Shown here: piece by piece, positions 9,029 through 17,510 of the stretch | Numbering within the stretch: the first letter of the stretch is position 1 | Layout of the letters: each line of letters starts with the position of its first letter | Assembly (NCBI GenBank): GCA_934119935.1 | Contig: CAKOSX010000004.1 | Span: forward strand, 155,623-219,622 | DNA: 64,000 nucleotides | Source of the DNA: an uncultured Clostridia bacterium | Lineage (GTDB): Bacteria; Bacillota; Clostridia; TANB77; CAG-508 | Direction: 5' to 3' | Notes under the pieces: generated by a model | Told to the model about the DNA's origin: nothing | Database searches by the model: none | The model's input: only the letters and a program-made list of their open reading frames with translations | Position numbers and translations under genes: made by a program

Positions 9029-11488
9029 TTATGAAATTACAATTTGTTCGTCTTTAACGGTTGCAAATGCTTTCTTGTTTGGTTTCACTATTCCATCTAG
9101 TATTGCCTCTGCAATTTTGTCTTCTAACATGCTTTGTATTGCTCTTCTTAATGGTCTTGCACCATAATTTGTATCAACGCCTTTTTTAGCAATTAGTTCT
9201 TTTACAGATTTATCGATATTTATAGATATTCCTTGTACACTTAGTCTCTTTTCTACTTGTGCAAGCATTATGTCTATAATCTTTTCTATGTCTTTGTTTT
9301 CTAGCTTGTGGAATACTATTATATCATCGATACGGTTTATCAATTCTGGCCTAAATTGTTTTTTTAGCTCTCCTATTACTTCTTTTTTTGTTGTCTCATA
9401 TTCTTTTTGTTTATTTTGTTTTCCGTTTTCATCTTCGTCTCTTCCACCGAATCCTAATTTATTTTTATCTGTTATAAGCCTTGCACCAACGTTTGAAGTC
9501 ATTATTATTACTGCGTTTTTGAAGTTTACAGTTCTTCCTTGTGCATCTGTTAATCTACCATCCTCAAGGATTTGTAATAGCATATTCATTACATCAGGGT
9601 GTGCCTTTTCCACTTCATCAAACAATATTACCGAGTATGGTTTCCTTCTTATCTTCTCTGTAAGTTGTCCACCCTCATCATATCCTACATATCCTGGAGG
9701 TGCACCTATTAATTTTGCAACAGAATGTGACTCCATAAATTCAGACATATCTACTCTTATCATATTATTTTCATTGCCAAACAATGCTTCTGCTAAAGCT
9801 TTTGCAAGCTCTGTTTTACCAACACCAGTTGGGCCCATAAATAAGAACGAACCAATTGGTCTGTTTGGATCTTTTAATCCAACTCTTCCTCTTCTAATTG
9901 CTTTTGCAACAGCAGAAACAGCTTCATCTTGTCCAACAACTCTCTTATGAAGGTTATCTTCTAGATGCTTTAGTTTTTCATTTTCAGTTTCAGATATTTT
10001 ACTAACTGGAATTCCTGTCCACGTTGCAATAACCTGTGCAATATCTTCTTTGTTTAATTGCATTACTTTCTTAGAATTATCTTCTTTCCATTTATTCTGT
10101 TGTTCTTCAAGTTTCTGTTGTTTTGCTTTTGCTTCATCTCTAAGCTTTGCAGCCTTTTCAAAGTTCTGAGTTGCTATTGCTTCTTCCTTTTCTTTTACAG
10201 CCTTTTCTATTTCTTCTTCAAGATTTCTTATCGAATCTGGCTTTGTATATGTTTGCATTTTAACCTTAGAAGCAGCCTCATCTATTAAGTCTATAGCCTT
10301 ATCTGGCAAATATCTATCATTTACATATCTAGTTGAAAGTTCGACAGCAGCCTTTATTGCTTCATCCGTAATCTTCACATTATGATGAGCCTCATATTTA
10401 TCTCTTAAACCTTCTAGAATTTTTACGGCATCTTCTTCAGATGGTTCATTTACCATTACAGGGCTAAATCTTCTTTCAAGAGCCGCATCTTTTTCAATGT
10501 ACTTTCTATATTCATTAGTTGTTGTTGCACCTACTACCTGTATTTCTCCTCTAGCAAGAAGTGGTTTTAATATGTTTGCTGCATCCACAGCACCCTCTGC
10601 AGAACCAGCCCCCACAATAGTGTGAATTTCATCTATAAATAGTATTACATCTCCAGCCTTTTTTACTTCATCTAGCGACTTTTTGATTCTTTCCTCAAAA
10701 TCGCCTCTATACTTTGCGCCTGCAATCATACCAGATATATCTATGCTTACGACTCTCTTGTTTTTTAATGTTTCAGGAACATCTCCTGCTACTATTTTTT
10801 CAGCTAGACCTTCGGCAATAGCTGTTTTTCCGACACCTGGTTCACCAATTAAGCAAGGATTATTTTTACTTCTTCTTGATAAAATTTGAATCACCCTATC
10901 AATTTCAGTTCTTCTTCCTATTACTGGATCAAGCTTTCCTTCTCTTGCCTTTTTAGTTAGGTCCGTTCCATATTGATTCAATGTTGGCGTAGAATTGTAA
11001 CTTCCATTGTTATTAAAATTCTTTGACGATGTTTCTTTTCTATCTGTTTCATTTATTGTATTAACAATTTCAGTGTACAGTTTTTTTGGATTTACATTTA
11101 AATTCATCATAATTCTAACAGCAACGCTATCACCTTCACGCATTATTCCGCAAAGAATGTGTTCAGTACCAATGTATTCACTGTTTAGTCTACGTGCTTC
11201 AACATAAGAATTTTCAATTACTCTTTTACTTCTTGGCGTAAACCCAATACTATCCCTATCTTCAATCGGTCCATTTTCGTTTACTCCAATTAATTCTTCA
11301 ATTTCCTTTAAAATAGCTTCAGAAGTAACCCCTTGATTTTCAAGAACTTTACTTGCAACTCCTGTTCCTTCTTCAACTAATCCATACAATATATGTTCAG
11401 TTCCAATATAATTATGCCCTAATTTTGCTGCTAATTCGTTCGCAATTTCTAAGGCATTTTCTGCACTATTAGTAAATTTGTATTCCAT
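9029..11488 (-). CDS. clpC: ClpC AAA+ unfoldase
   Basis: HSP100 ATPase that unfolds proteins for ClpP; in Firmicutes it degrades arginine-phosphorylated proteins marked by McsB. Domains: two Clp_N repeats (~1-145), AAA1 with Walker A GEPGVGKT (215-222), a UVR-containing middle region (~424-460, EEAIATQNFEKAAKLRDEA), AAA2 with GPTGVGKTELAK (~550) and a C-terminal D2 small domain. The 819 aa length is typical. A LGFGG segment that would dock ClpP is present in AAA2 (NKLGFGGRDED). It ends the ctsR-mcsA-mcsB-clpC operon; GAAGGGAG precedes the ATG. Confidence 0.97.
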   Translation of the reverse strand: MEYKFTNSAENALEIANELAAKLGHNYIGTEHILYGLVEEGTGVASKVLENQGVTSEAILKEIEELIGVNENGPIEDRDSIGFTPRSKRVIENSYVEARRLNSEYIGTEHILCGIMREGDSVAVRIMMNLNVNPKKLYTEIVNTINETDRKETSSKNFNNNGSYNSTPTLNQYGTDLTKKAREGKLDPVIGRRTEIDRVIQILSRRSKNNPCLIGEPGVGKTAIAEGLAEKIVAGDVPETLKNKRVVSIDISGMIAGAKYRGDFEERIKKSLDEVKKAGDVILFIDEIHTIVGAGSAEGAVDAANILKPLLARGEIQVVGATTTNEYRKYIEKDAALERRFSPVMVNEPSEEDAVKILEGLRDKYEAHHNVKITDEAIKAAVELSTRYVNDRYLPDKAIDLIDEAASKVKMQTYTKPDSIRNLEEEIEKAVKEKEEAIATQNFEKAAKLRDEAKAKQQKLEEQQNKWKEDNSKKVMQLNKEDIAQVIATWTGIPVSKISETENEKLKHLEDNLHKRVVGQDEAVSAVAKAIRRGRVGLKDPNRPIGSFLFMGPTGVGKTELAKALAEALFGNENNMIRVDMSEFMESHSVAKLIGAPPGYVGYDEGGQLTEKIRRKPYSVILFDEVEKAHPDVMNMLLQILEDGRLTDAQGRTVNFKNAVIIMTSNVGARLITDKNKLGFGGRDEDENGKQNKQKEYETTKKEVIGELKKQFRPELINRIDDIIVFHKLENKDIEKIIDIMLAQVEKRLSVQGISINIDKSVKELIAKKGVDTNYGARPLRRAIQSMLEDKIAEAILDGIVKPNKKAFATVKDEQIVIS

Positions 11489-11510
11489 TTTTCTCCCTTC
11501 TTTCTTTAAA

Positions 11511-11549
11511 GTAGACCACGAAAAATCATTACATTTTTCGTGGTTCTAC
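11511..11549 (-). other. Hairpin between mcsB and clpC
   Basis: A long stem (GTAGA-CCACGAAAAAT with its complement, one bulge) lies in the 90-nt gap. On the minus strand it is followed by ACTTTAAAG and not by a T-run, so it is more likely an RNA processing or stability element than a full terminator. Confidence 0.5.
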
Positions 11550-11578
11550 CACTTTATTTTTTATTCTATTCTTCACTT

Positions 11579-12595
11579 TCACTCAGCAACAATTTTCTTA
11601 ATAAGTTCAGCTCTTCTTAAATCTCTTTCGTCTGTCTCCATCATCTTTCCATAATATTTTTGTAAATTTGATGGCTTTGTGTACAAATACATTTCTTTAA
11701 CTTTTTTATCATCAAGTTCCTTTATTATTCCCATATCTGTTCCAAGTTTTACATCGGAAAGTAACTCAATACATTCCTCACTGGTTAAAACAATGGCATT
11801 AGTAAGCACTCCAAATGATCTATATACTTTATCAGCAAATCTCATTTGATCTTTTCCAAGATATTTTCTTGCAATTCTCTCTTGTTCTATAATCTTATCT
11901 GTTACAAGCTTCATATTTTTTTCAATATCCTGTTCAGTAATCCCTAGAGTCTGGTTATTCGAAATTTGATACATATCGCCCATACTTTGGCTTCCCTCTC
12001 CATACACTCCTCTTACACTCATTCCAAGATTATTTACTATATGAAGTATTTTATTTAGATTGCCTGTCTTTGCAAGCCCTGGCAGATGAACCATTACAGA
12101 CACTCTTAATCCAGTTCCAACATTAGTTGGGCACGCCGTTAAATAGCCATATTTTTCGCTGTATGCATATTCTATAAATTTCTCAAGTTTTTGGTCTAAT
12201 TCTACAGCCAATCCCATTAGTTCCTTTATTGCCAATCCTTCTCCGAAGAATTGCATTCTTAAGTGGTCTTCTTCATTTATCATAATACAAATATTTTCTT
12301 CGTCATTTAGTAAAATAGCACAATTTTCATCTTTGTTGTTTGCAAATTCAGGACTAACAATATGCTTTTCTACTAAAGCTTGCTTTGTTATATCATCAAT
12401 GTCCTTCATTCTTAAAAGTTTTAATCCATATCCTAAATTTGCAACTATAACATTAATTTTCTCTACTATTTTACCTTTTTCTTCTTTAGAACACCTGCTT
12501 TCAAAATTGAATCCATTAATATTACGTGCAAGTCTAACTCTTGTACTAATTACAACATCAGAATCTTTTCCATTTTGTAAATACCAATTTGCCAT
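11579..12595 (-). CDS. mcsB: Protein arginine kinase McsB
   Basis: Phosphagen-kinase-fold enzyme that phosphorylates arginines of damaged proteins and of CtsR, marking them for ClpCP. Seen: STRVRLARN near residue 20 (ATP phosphate binding), the conserved CPTNVGTGLRVSVMVHLPGL, and a C-terminal RDxxRA motif (RDLRRAEL), known in the family as the phospho-arginine allosteric site. 338 aa is normal. The start is set at 12595 because AAAGGAAG lies 8 nt upstream; an in-frame ATG six codons earlier has no such site. It follows mcsA, its activator. Confidence 0.95.
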   Translation of the reverse strand: MANWYLQNGKDSDVVISTRVRLARNINGFNFESRCSKEEKGKIVEKINVIVANLGYGLKLLRMKDIDDITKQALVEKHIVSPEFANNKDENCAILLNDEENICIMINEEDHLRMQFFGEGLAIKELMGLAVELDQKLEKFIEYAYSEKYGYLTACPTNVGTGLRVSVMVHLPGLAKTGNLNKILHIVNNLGMSVRGVYGEGSQSMGDMYQISNNQTLGITEQDIEKNMKLVTDKIIEQERIARKYLGKDQMRFADKVYRSFGVLTNAIVLTSEECIELLSDVKLGTDMGIIKELDDKKVKEMYLYTKPSNLQKYYGKMMETDERDLRRAELIKKIVAE

Positions 12596-12635
12596 TTTTA
12601 TTCTTCCTTTCATTATTTGTTTTCTTTATATTTTA

Positions 12636-13199
12636 TTATTTTTCTTTGTTTTCCATAGCCTTAATTTTGTCTCTTATCTTTGCAGCATCTTCATATCTTT
12701 CTTCTTCTATTGCCCTATTTAATTCTTTCTTTAAAGACTCTAATTTTTCATTTTTATCTTCATTATTTGTTTTATTTTGATTACTATTTTTTATTTGATT
12801 TTCTCCAATTTTTTTCATTTTTTCTTCAATATTCAATGGTTTTCTTCCAACATGTTTTGTACTTCCTTGCATATTTTTTAAGACTTGGTCTAGTTTATTT
12901 TCAAATACATCGTAACAATCAGCACATCCTAATAACCCTGTTTTTATAAAATTATCATAGTCTTCTCCACAATTTTCGCACACATTGCTACTTTCCTTCA
13001 TAAAGCTTGGTAATAATTGTTCATCATCAAAAAAATCATCGAAGAAATTTGAAAAGTGAATAGGCATATTTACTTTAAATCCTCCTATTCCCATCTTTTC
13101 TGCACACTCCTCACAAAGAACCATTTCTTTCTTTGATCCATTTACAATTTGTGTATATCTAACATTTGCCTCATTTTTTCCACAATTTTGACATAACAT
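12636..13199 (-). CDS. mcsA: McsA, zinc-finger activator of McsB
   Basis: Adaptor that activates McsB and is part of CtsR control. Two zinc-binding CxxC pairs open the protein (MLCQNCG and VLCEECAEK), a second set lies at ~75-100 (NVCENCG and GCADCYDVF), and a UVR motif (RAIEEERYEDAAKIRDKI) closes it. Length 187 aa is usual. Start chosen at 13199: AGGAGG nine nt upstream; two earlier in-frame ATGs overlap that site. The gap to ctsR is ~35 nt. Confidence 0.93.
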   Translation of the reverse strand: MLCQNCGKNEANVRYTQIVNGSKKEMVLCEECAEKMGIGGFKVNMPIHFSNFFDDFFDDEQLLPSFMKESSNVCENCGEDYDNFIKTGLLGCADCYDVFENKLDQVLKNMQGSTKHVGRKPLNIEEKMKKIGENQIKNSNQNKTNNEDKNEKLESLKKELNRAIEEERYEDAAKIRDKIKAMENKEK

Positions 13200-13233
13200 A
13201 ATAATCATCCTCCTCATAATTATTTTATTACTG

Positions 13234-13683
13234 TTAATCTTCTACTAAATTTAACAACATATTTTTAAATATATTTGCTCTTAATTTATCTTTCTCCTTT
13301 TGTTCTACAGTAAGAACATTATCACTAGTTGCAACTTTAAGAAGCTTTGCTTCATTATTTGTAACTATATCGTATGATAAAAAATTACTTATAAAAATGC
13401 TTACTTCTTGTGCCGTGATAGAATCTCCGATACTTGATATTATATGCATTAAATAATTGCTTCTTGTTACATTTATTTTAGTTATTGTAATATGTCCTCC
13501 ACCACCACGTCTACTTTCAACATAATACCCTTGTGTTGGTTTAAACCTAGTCGATATTACATAATTTATTTGCGATGGTACACAATTGAATTTTTCTGCC
13601 AAATCATTTCTCTGTATTTCGATTTTATCATCATCATCAAATAAGTCTTTAATGAATTCCTCTATCATATCTGATATTCTCAC
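13234..13683 (-). CDS. ctsR: Transcriptional repressor CtsR
   Basis: Repressor of class III heat-shock genes. The winged-helix part shows NDLAEKFNCVPSQINYVISTRF and the glycine-rich wing RRGGGGHI, whose Arg is the heat-sensing and McsB-target region in other Firmicutes. A GTG start at 13683 is preferred: AGAGAGG lies 7-8 nt before it and the protein then begins with RISDMIEEFI as known CtsR proteins do. The in-frame ATG at 13722 would add 13 atypical residues. First gene of the operon, and its own operator lies at 13776-13798. Confidence 0.93.
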   Translation of the reverse strand: MRISDMIEEFIKDLFDDDDKIEIQRNDLAEKFNCVPSQINYVISTRFKPTQGYYVESRRGGGGHITITKINVTRSNYLMHIISSIGDSITAQEVSIFISNFLSYDIVTNNEAKLLKVATSDNVLTVEQKEKDKLRANIFKNMLLNLVED

Positions 13684-13775
13684 CTTTATCGCCTCTCTTC
13701 TTTCTTTTCTTATTCTATTCATTTTATAGTAGTTCGATTTTATTTAATTTCATCTTGCTTTTTATTTTTGTCGTT

Positions 13776-13798
13776 TTTGACTTTGACTTTCTTTGACT
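13776..13798. promoter_or_regulatory. CtsR operator
   Basis: On the minus strand AGTCAAA-GAA-AGTCAAA (13782-13798) matches the CtsR heptad repeat (GGTCAAA, 3-nt spacer, GGTCAAA). A third GTCAAA directly follows (13776-13781). It lies just downstream of the -10 box, where bound repressor would block transcription. Confidence 0.85.
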
Positions 13799-13807
13799 TA
13801 CGATTAT

Positions 13808-13835
13808 ATTATAGCACTATTATATTAAATGTCAA
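13808..13835 (-). promoter_or_regulatory. Promoter of the ctsR-mcsA-mcsB-clpC operon
   Basis: Minus strand TTGACA (13830-13835), 16-nt spacer, TATAAT (13808-13813). The rest of the ~350-nt gap 13684-14030 shows nothing further that I can name. Confidence 0.8.
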
Positions 13836-14030
13836 TATCTATTTTTTAGTTCATTTATTGTGTAATATAAGTATTTTGTTAGAAATCTACCCTCTACTAG
13901 TATTATTTTAAAGTACTGTTTGATCTATTAAGCTTTTTGTTGCTTACTTTAAATTTTATAAGTTATATTTATAATGTACATCCATAATAAGTTAAATTTT
14001 AATATTATTCATTACATTTGTCCTCAGCTT

Positions 14031-14963
14031 TTAACTAAAATAACTACGTAAAATGCTATAATATTTTTCTTCTATTTTCTCTTCGATATCAATTTCAAAC
14101 TTATTTTTATCATCGTATAAAACTTTTTCTTTGTACTGATTTTTAAATGCTATACTACTCATTTGCCCTAAAAAACGAGCCCATAAGGAATATGTTGAAC
14201 CCGATACTACCATTAATTTTGCTTTAGCCATAGCTAATATATTACAAATACTATTGTCTAAATCGAACCTTTCGACGTTTCCAAGTTTAAAAATACTTTG
14301 TAATGCCCTGTCACTTCCATCAGACATTAAATACACTTTTACATTTTTATTTACTATTTTTCTTATCTGTTTTATAATATTTTCAAACCATTCTAATGGA
14401 ATGCGTACATTATCTTCTCCTTGTTTTAGTTGTTCTAAACTTACTTTTTTAAAATCATCCATTCTTATTTGAACTACAAATCCATCATTAATATTTATAT
14501 TGTCTATTCTTAATTGATTTTTTTTTGATAAATTTCTATATAAATCATCGTATATCCATTCTCTATATGGTCTTAAACCTTCATATAGTTTTCCAGTAAA
14601 TTTAATAGGATTTTTGTCAATAACAATAATTCCTGCTTCTATTTTTTTTATATCTTTTGGATTTATTATTTTTTTATTTGTTAACAAAATTTTAGCTTTT
14701 CTAAAACCATCTATATATTTAGAGTTGTTTTCAAATATATTAAAATATGTCCTATTATACCTTCCAAAAATATAAAATAATTTTCTTGTTAGTGGTATAG
14801 TTCCCCATGTTGGCCAAATTAAATCTATTTCATATTTCTTAGATAAAACCAATGCTTCTGCATATGTAAAAAGTAAATTTCCTAGTCCTGCTCCACCCAT
14901 TCTAAACCACAAAAAATCTCCACTTCCAACTTTCGGATATATATATTTTTTTCTTTTTTTCAT
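14031..14963 (-). CDS. GT11-like (alpha-1,2-fucosyltransferase-type) glycosyltransferase
   Basis: Probable GT-B transferase of a surface glycan. The order of weak motifs follows the GT11 family: GGAGLGNLLFTYAEAL near the N-terminus (GGLGNQ-like), VVQIRMDDF in the place of the HxRRxD motif, YLMSDGSD (SDD-like), and ICNILAMAKAKLMVVSGSTYSLWARFLG (M..C...I.SNSTFSWW-like). The key His-Arg-Arg is Gln-Arg-Met here, so either specificity differs or the enzyme is diverged. 310 aa is a normal length. AAGAAGGAG precedes the ATG. It stands alone between ctsR and a small unknown gene. Confidence 0.5.
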   Translation of the reverse strand: MKKRKKYIYPKVGSGDFLWFRMGGAGLGNLLFTYAEALVLSKKYEIDLIWPTWGTIPLTRKLFYIFGRYNRTYFNIFENNSKYIDGFRKAKILLTNKKIINPKDIKKIEAGIIVIDKNPIKFTGKLYEGLRPYREWIYDDLYRNLSKKNQLRIDNININDGFVVQIRMDDFKKVSLEQLKQGEDNVRIPLEWFENIIKQIRKIVNKNVKVYLMSDGSDRALQSIFKLGNVERFDLDNSICNILAMAKAKLMVVSGSTYSLWARFLGQMSSIAFKNQYKEKVLYDDKNKFEIDIEEKIEEKYYSILRSYFS

Positions 14964-15106
14964 AGTACTCCTTCTTTTCCAATGTTTTTACTTTTTCTTT
15001 GTCTTCTTTAATTTACTTTCGTTTACTAAAACATTAATTCTTCTGACTTTTTATTTTTATAAAATGATTCTATTTTACTTTTTTAGTCTTGTTAAGTGTA
15101 TAAAAT

Positions 15107-15307
15107 CTAGGTTTTTTTCTTAGTCATCTCATTAAGTTCTTCGGCTCTGTCTTTTTGCTTATTTAATCCTAACCAAACAAAATAAGAAGAAATAAATTCA
15201 CCGTATCTACTCGTTTCCTCATTTAAATCGAAATCCTCTAGGTTCACTATCTCATTTTTTTTATTTATTCCACTATAAAATTCATTATTTTTTATTATTT
15301 TACACAT
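15107..15307 (-). CDS. Small hypothetical protein, 66 aa
   Basis: Not recognised. It is hydrophilic (EIVNLEDFDLNEETSRYGEF, then FVWLGLNKQKDRAEEL) and has no signal peptide. It is supported as a real gene by a strong GGAGGT 8 nt before the ATG. That ribosome binding site lies in the loop, and the ATG at the edge, of a 12-bp hairpin (15306-15347). Downstream of the HAD phosphatase and probably read from the same transcript. Confidence 0.5.
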   Translation of the reverse strand: MCKIIKNNEFYSGINKKNEIVNLEDFDLNEETSRYGEFISSYFVWLGLNKQKDRAEELNEMTKKKT

Positions 15308-15347
15308 AAAGATGTACCTCCATTTTTGTTATTTTGTACATCTTTAT
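15306..15347 (-). promoter_or_regulatory. Hairpin enclosing a ribosome binding site
   Basis: A perfect 12-bp inverted repeat (ATAAAGATGTAC / GTACATCTTTAT) with an 18-nt loop. On the minus strand the loop carries GGAG and the stem ends in the ATG of the 66-aa gene. It could end the phosphatase transcript or gate translation of the small gene. Confidence 0.5.
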
Positions 15348-15352
15348 ATTTT

Positions 15353-16231
15353 TTAAACATTTATTATATACTTTTCTATTGCTTCTGCAACTCCATCATT
15401 ATTATTGTCACTTACAACTGTATCTGCAAATTCGTGCATATATGGAGCACAGTTTCCCATCATTACGCCTAAACCTGCATTTTCTATCATCAGCTTATCA
15501 TTCATATTATCACCTATCGCAATAATTTCACTTGTATCAATATTTAAACGATCTGCAAGTTCTCTTACAGCTCCCCATTTATCCACTCCTTCACTTGTTA
15601 TTTCTGTGTAATAATACTCAACTGTTCTTTCTTCCGTTCCTAATCTTATGTACTTTCTTGCCATATGTTGTAATTCAAGAACATCTACATTTTTCACTTC
15701 TCTAAGTTTCCTAATTATACTATCAAATATTATTTTACTTTCATCGCAAATAGTTATTTTTAAAATCTTGAGTTCTGGATTCTCAATTACATATTTATAT
15801 ATATCGTCTATAATTTTTATATTCGTTTTTTTATCGTCTGTTACATTTCTGTTTTCATTATTATAGAATAATACATTATAATTCAACGACTTAGATACAG
15901 TTAGATTTTCTGTATATATATTAAAGAATATGCTATTTTCTTCACATATTTTGATTATTTGTAATGCTTTTTGCCTTTCTATAAATTTACTGTATAATAT
16001 TTTATTTTCTTCCATATCATATAAAACAGAACCATTGCCGCATATTACAAATTTATCAGTTCCTGCTTCTATCGCATAACTTTTGGCAGATGTAATTGGT
16101 CTGCCTGATGCAATAGCCACAACTGTCCCTTTTTCTCTTGCCATTTTTATTGCGTTTTTGTTTTTTTCTGATACTTCTCCATAAGAATTCAATAATGTTC
16201 CATCTAAATCAATTGCTACTAATTTATACAT
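15353..16231 (-). CDS. Cof-type HAD hydrolase
   Basis: Haloacid-dehalogenase phosphatase of the Cof/YidA (IIB cap) group, likely acting on small sugar or nucleotide phosphates. Motif I is AIDLDGTLLNS (nucleophile Asp8, Asp10), motif II VAIASGRP, motif III/IV GDNMNDKLMIENAGLGVMMGN. 292 aa is typical. The ATG at 16231 gives the usual MYKLVAIDLDG start, although the nearest AAGGAG lies ~24 nt upstream. A 9-codon leader frame (16224-16253) starts 4-5 nt behind that AAGGAG and overlaps this ATG, so translation may be coupled. Confidence 0.85.
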   Translation of the reverse strand: MYKLVAIDLDGTLLNSYGEVSEKNKNAIKMAREKGTVVAIASGRPITSAKSYAIEAGTDKFVICGNGSVLYDMEENKILYSKFIERQKALQIIKICEENSIFFNIYTENLTVSKSLNYNVLFYNNENRNVTDDKKTNIKIIDDIYKYVIENPELKILKITICDESKIIFDSIIRKLREVKNVDVLELQHMARKYIRLGTEERTVEYYYTEITSEGVDKWGAVRELADRLNIDTSEIIAIGDNMNDKLMIENAGLGVMMGNCAPYMHEFADTVVSDNNNDGVAEAIEKYIINV

Positions 16232-16253
16232 ATTTCTCAACGATACTTTCCAT
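16224..16253 (-). other. Possible 9-codon leader ORF
   Basis: ATG 4-5 nt after AAGGAG encodes MESIVEKYV and stops 8 nt inside the phosphatase frame. It may hand ribosomes to that gene. Confidence 0.3.
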
Positions 16254-16377
16254 CGTTCTCCTTCCTTTATCTTTAACAGTAATATTATAACATATAATTA
16301 TTTTTTTTAAACAATTTTTCTTTTTTTCTTACATAAAATTACCAGTTTATTTTTTTCTTTTTAGTGCATTATATATA

Positions 16378-16403
16378 TTGAAAAAGGACAATTACTTTTT
16401 CAA
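16378..16403 (+). other. Short hairpin upstream of the SASP gene
   Basis: A 9-bp stem TTGAAAAAG / CTTTTTCAA with an 8-nt loop in the leader. No convincing sigma-G -35/-10 pair was found; the nearest GCATT at 16366 is not matched by a good -10 element. Confidence 0.35.
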
Positions 16404-16434
16404 TAAAAAATTCACATTCTAGGAGGTGAAAAAT

Positions 16435-16641
16435 ATGGCACATTCATCAAGCAATAGTAATTACAAAGTAGTTCCTGAAGCTGCTGATGCTTTAAACAAA
16501 TTCAAATACGAAGTAGCTAGCGAAGTTGGTGTAAATCTAAAAGATGGATACAACGGTGATATCTCTGCAAGAGACGCTGGTAGAATTGGTGGAAACATGG
16601 TTAAGAAGTTAATACAACAAGCTGAAAACCAAATGAAATAG
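16435..16641 (+). CDS. Alpha/beta-type small acid-soluble spore protein
   Basis: DNA-coating protein of the dormant spore core, degraded at germination. Family marks: the germination-protease site region KYEVASEVGV, then ISARDAGRIGGNMVKKLI with the conserved Gly-Gly. 68 aa is the standard length. AGGAGGTG lies 6 nt before the ATG at 16435; an ATG nine nt earlier overlaps it and is rejected. Expected to be expressed in the forespore; this gene is the clearest proof in the window of a spore former. Confidence 0.95.
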   Translation: MAHSSSNSNYKVVPEAADALNKFKYEVASEVGVNLKDGYNGDISARDAGRIGGNMVKKLIQQAENQMK

Positions 16642-16741
16642 TTCTAGTTACTAATTATTTATTATATTAATTTTTAACTATTATTATTAGACAGGATTCT
16701 AAGTTCGTTTTATATATTTTATTCTTTCGGATGAAATACAT

Positions 16742-16766
16742 AAGGCAGGATTTAAAATCCTGCCTT
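16742..16766. terminator. Hairpin between SASP gene and convergent gene
   Basis: AAGGCAGGATT stem with its complement and a 3-nt loop, ending in TTTAAT. It lies between convergent genes and can serve either. Confidence 0.6.
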
Positions 16767-16788
16767 TAATATTATAATCAGGACTCGT

Positions 16789-17328
16789 TTATGAAACTTT
16801 TATTATTCTATATTCATAATTTTCATATTTATCTATAGCTTTTTTTAAGAGCATTTTATATTCCTTCGTATTTTCCTTATATTTTGTTTTACAGAAGGCT
16901 TGAATTAAACTGGTTTCTATTACTTTTCTACTATATTTAGTAATGTCTGGATTAATTATTATAGTTTTATTTCTATTATTCTTTATAAAGGCATCTGGCA
17001 TTCTTTTTATTATATAGTCTTCTGGAGCAAAACCAAGCATTACTCTTACTTTTTCCATACTATCAGTTAATTCGATCTCGGCAATTTCATCATACATCTT
17101 CTTTATTACATTGCTTACTATATCTACTGTTCCTATTTTTTTGTATCTAATAGGCAGATATATATTTATTTCACTGTTATCCATATTCAATTCTGGAATA
17201 TTAGTATTTTTAAAATTGACATTTAAATTTAAACTTTTTCCTAAAACAGCAACAGTTAAATATGTTTTTATATCAACTGGTTTTGTTAAATCTATTATCT
17301 TATTATTTTTTTGTTTTAGAATACTCAT
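16789..17328 (-). CDS. Hypothetical protein, possibly a YgjP/DUF45-like fold without its active site
   Basis: 179 aa, soluble, supported by AGGGGG before the ATG. Not firmly recognised. The order INIYLPIRYKK, a helix, VRVMLGFAPEDYIIKRMP, a strand KTIIINPDI, then a helix ETSLIQAFCKTKY resembles YgjP-like (DUF45) metallohydrolases, in which the last helix carries HELxH. Here that helix has LIQAFCK, so the zinc-binding His residues are missing. If the fold guess is right this is a pseudo-enzyme; otherwise it is an orphan. Confidence 0.4.
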   Translation of the reverse strand: MSILKQKNNKIIDLTKPVDIKTYLTVAVLGKSLNLNVNFKNTNIPELNMDNSEINIYLPIRYKKIGTVDIVSNVIKKMYDEIAEIELTDSMEKVRVMLGFAPEDYIIKRMPDAFIKNNRNKTIIINPDITKYSRKVIETSLIQAFCKTKYKENTKEYKMLLKKAIDKYENYEYRIIKVS

Positions 17329-17451
17329 TTATCTTTTCCCCCTATCAATTTCATTTATGAACCTTTGTTCGTTTTGTAGTTACATTTTATATGTTTTTTT
17401 CTCATTTGTCAATAGTTTTGCAAACATTTTTTCGTTTTTGTTTTTAATAAA

Positions 17452-17493
17452 AAAGTATTGAAATTTAAGCATTTTTTGCTATCTCAATACTTT
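17452..17493 (-). terminator. Terminator after the 125-aa gene
   Basis: 10-bp stem AAAGTATTGA / TCAATACTTT with an inner GCA/TGC pair; on the minus strand followed by TTTTTTATT. Confidence 0.7.
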
Positions 17494-17510
17494 CTAATAA
17501 TTTTCAAGAT

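Noticed and set aside
9270..9950. Long plus-strand open frame opposite clpC
   Set aside because: Antisense shadow of clpC; no ribosome binding site and low-complexity Ser/Phe composition.
16360..16400. Sigma-G promoter of the SASP gene
   Set aside because: A GCATT is present but no CATWHTA-like -10 lies at the right distance.
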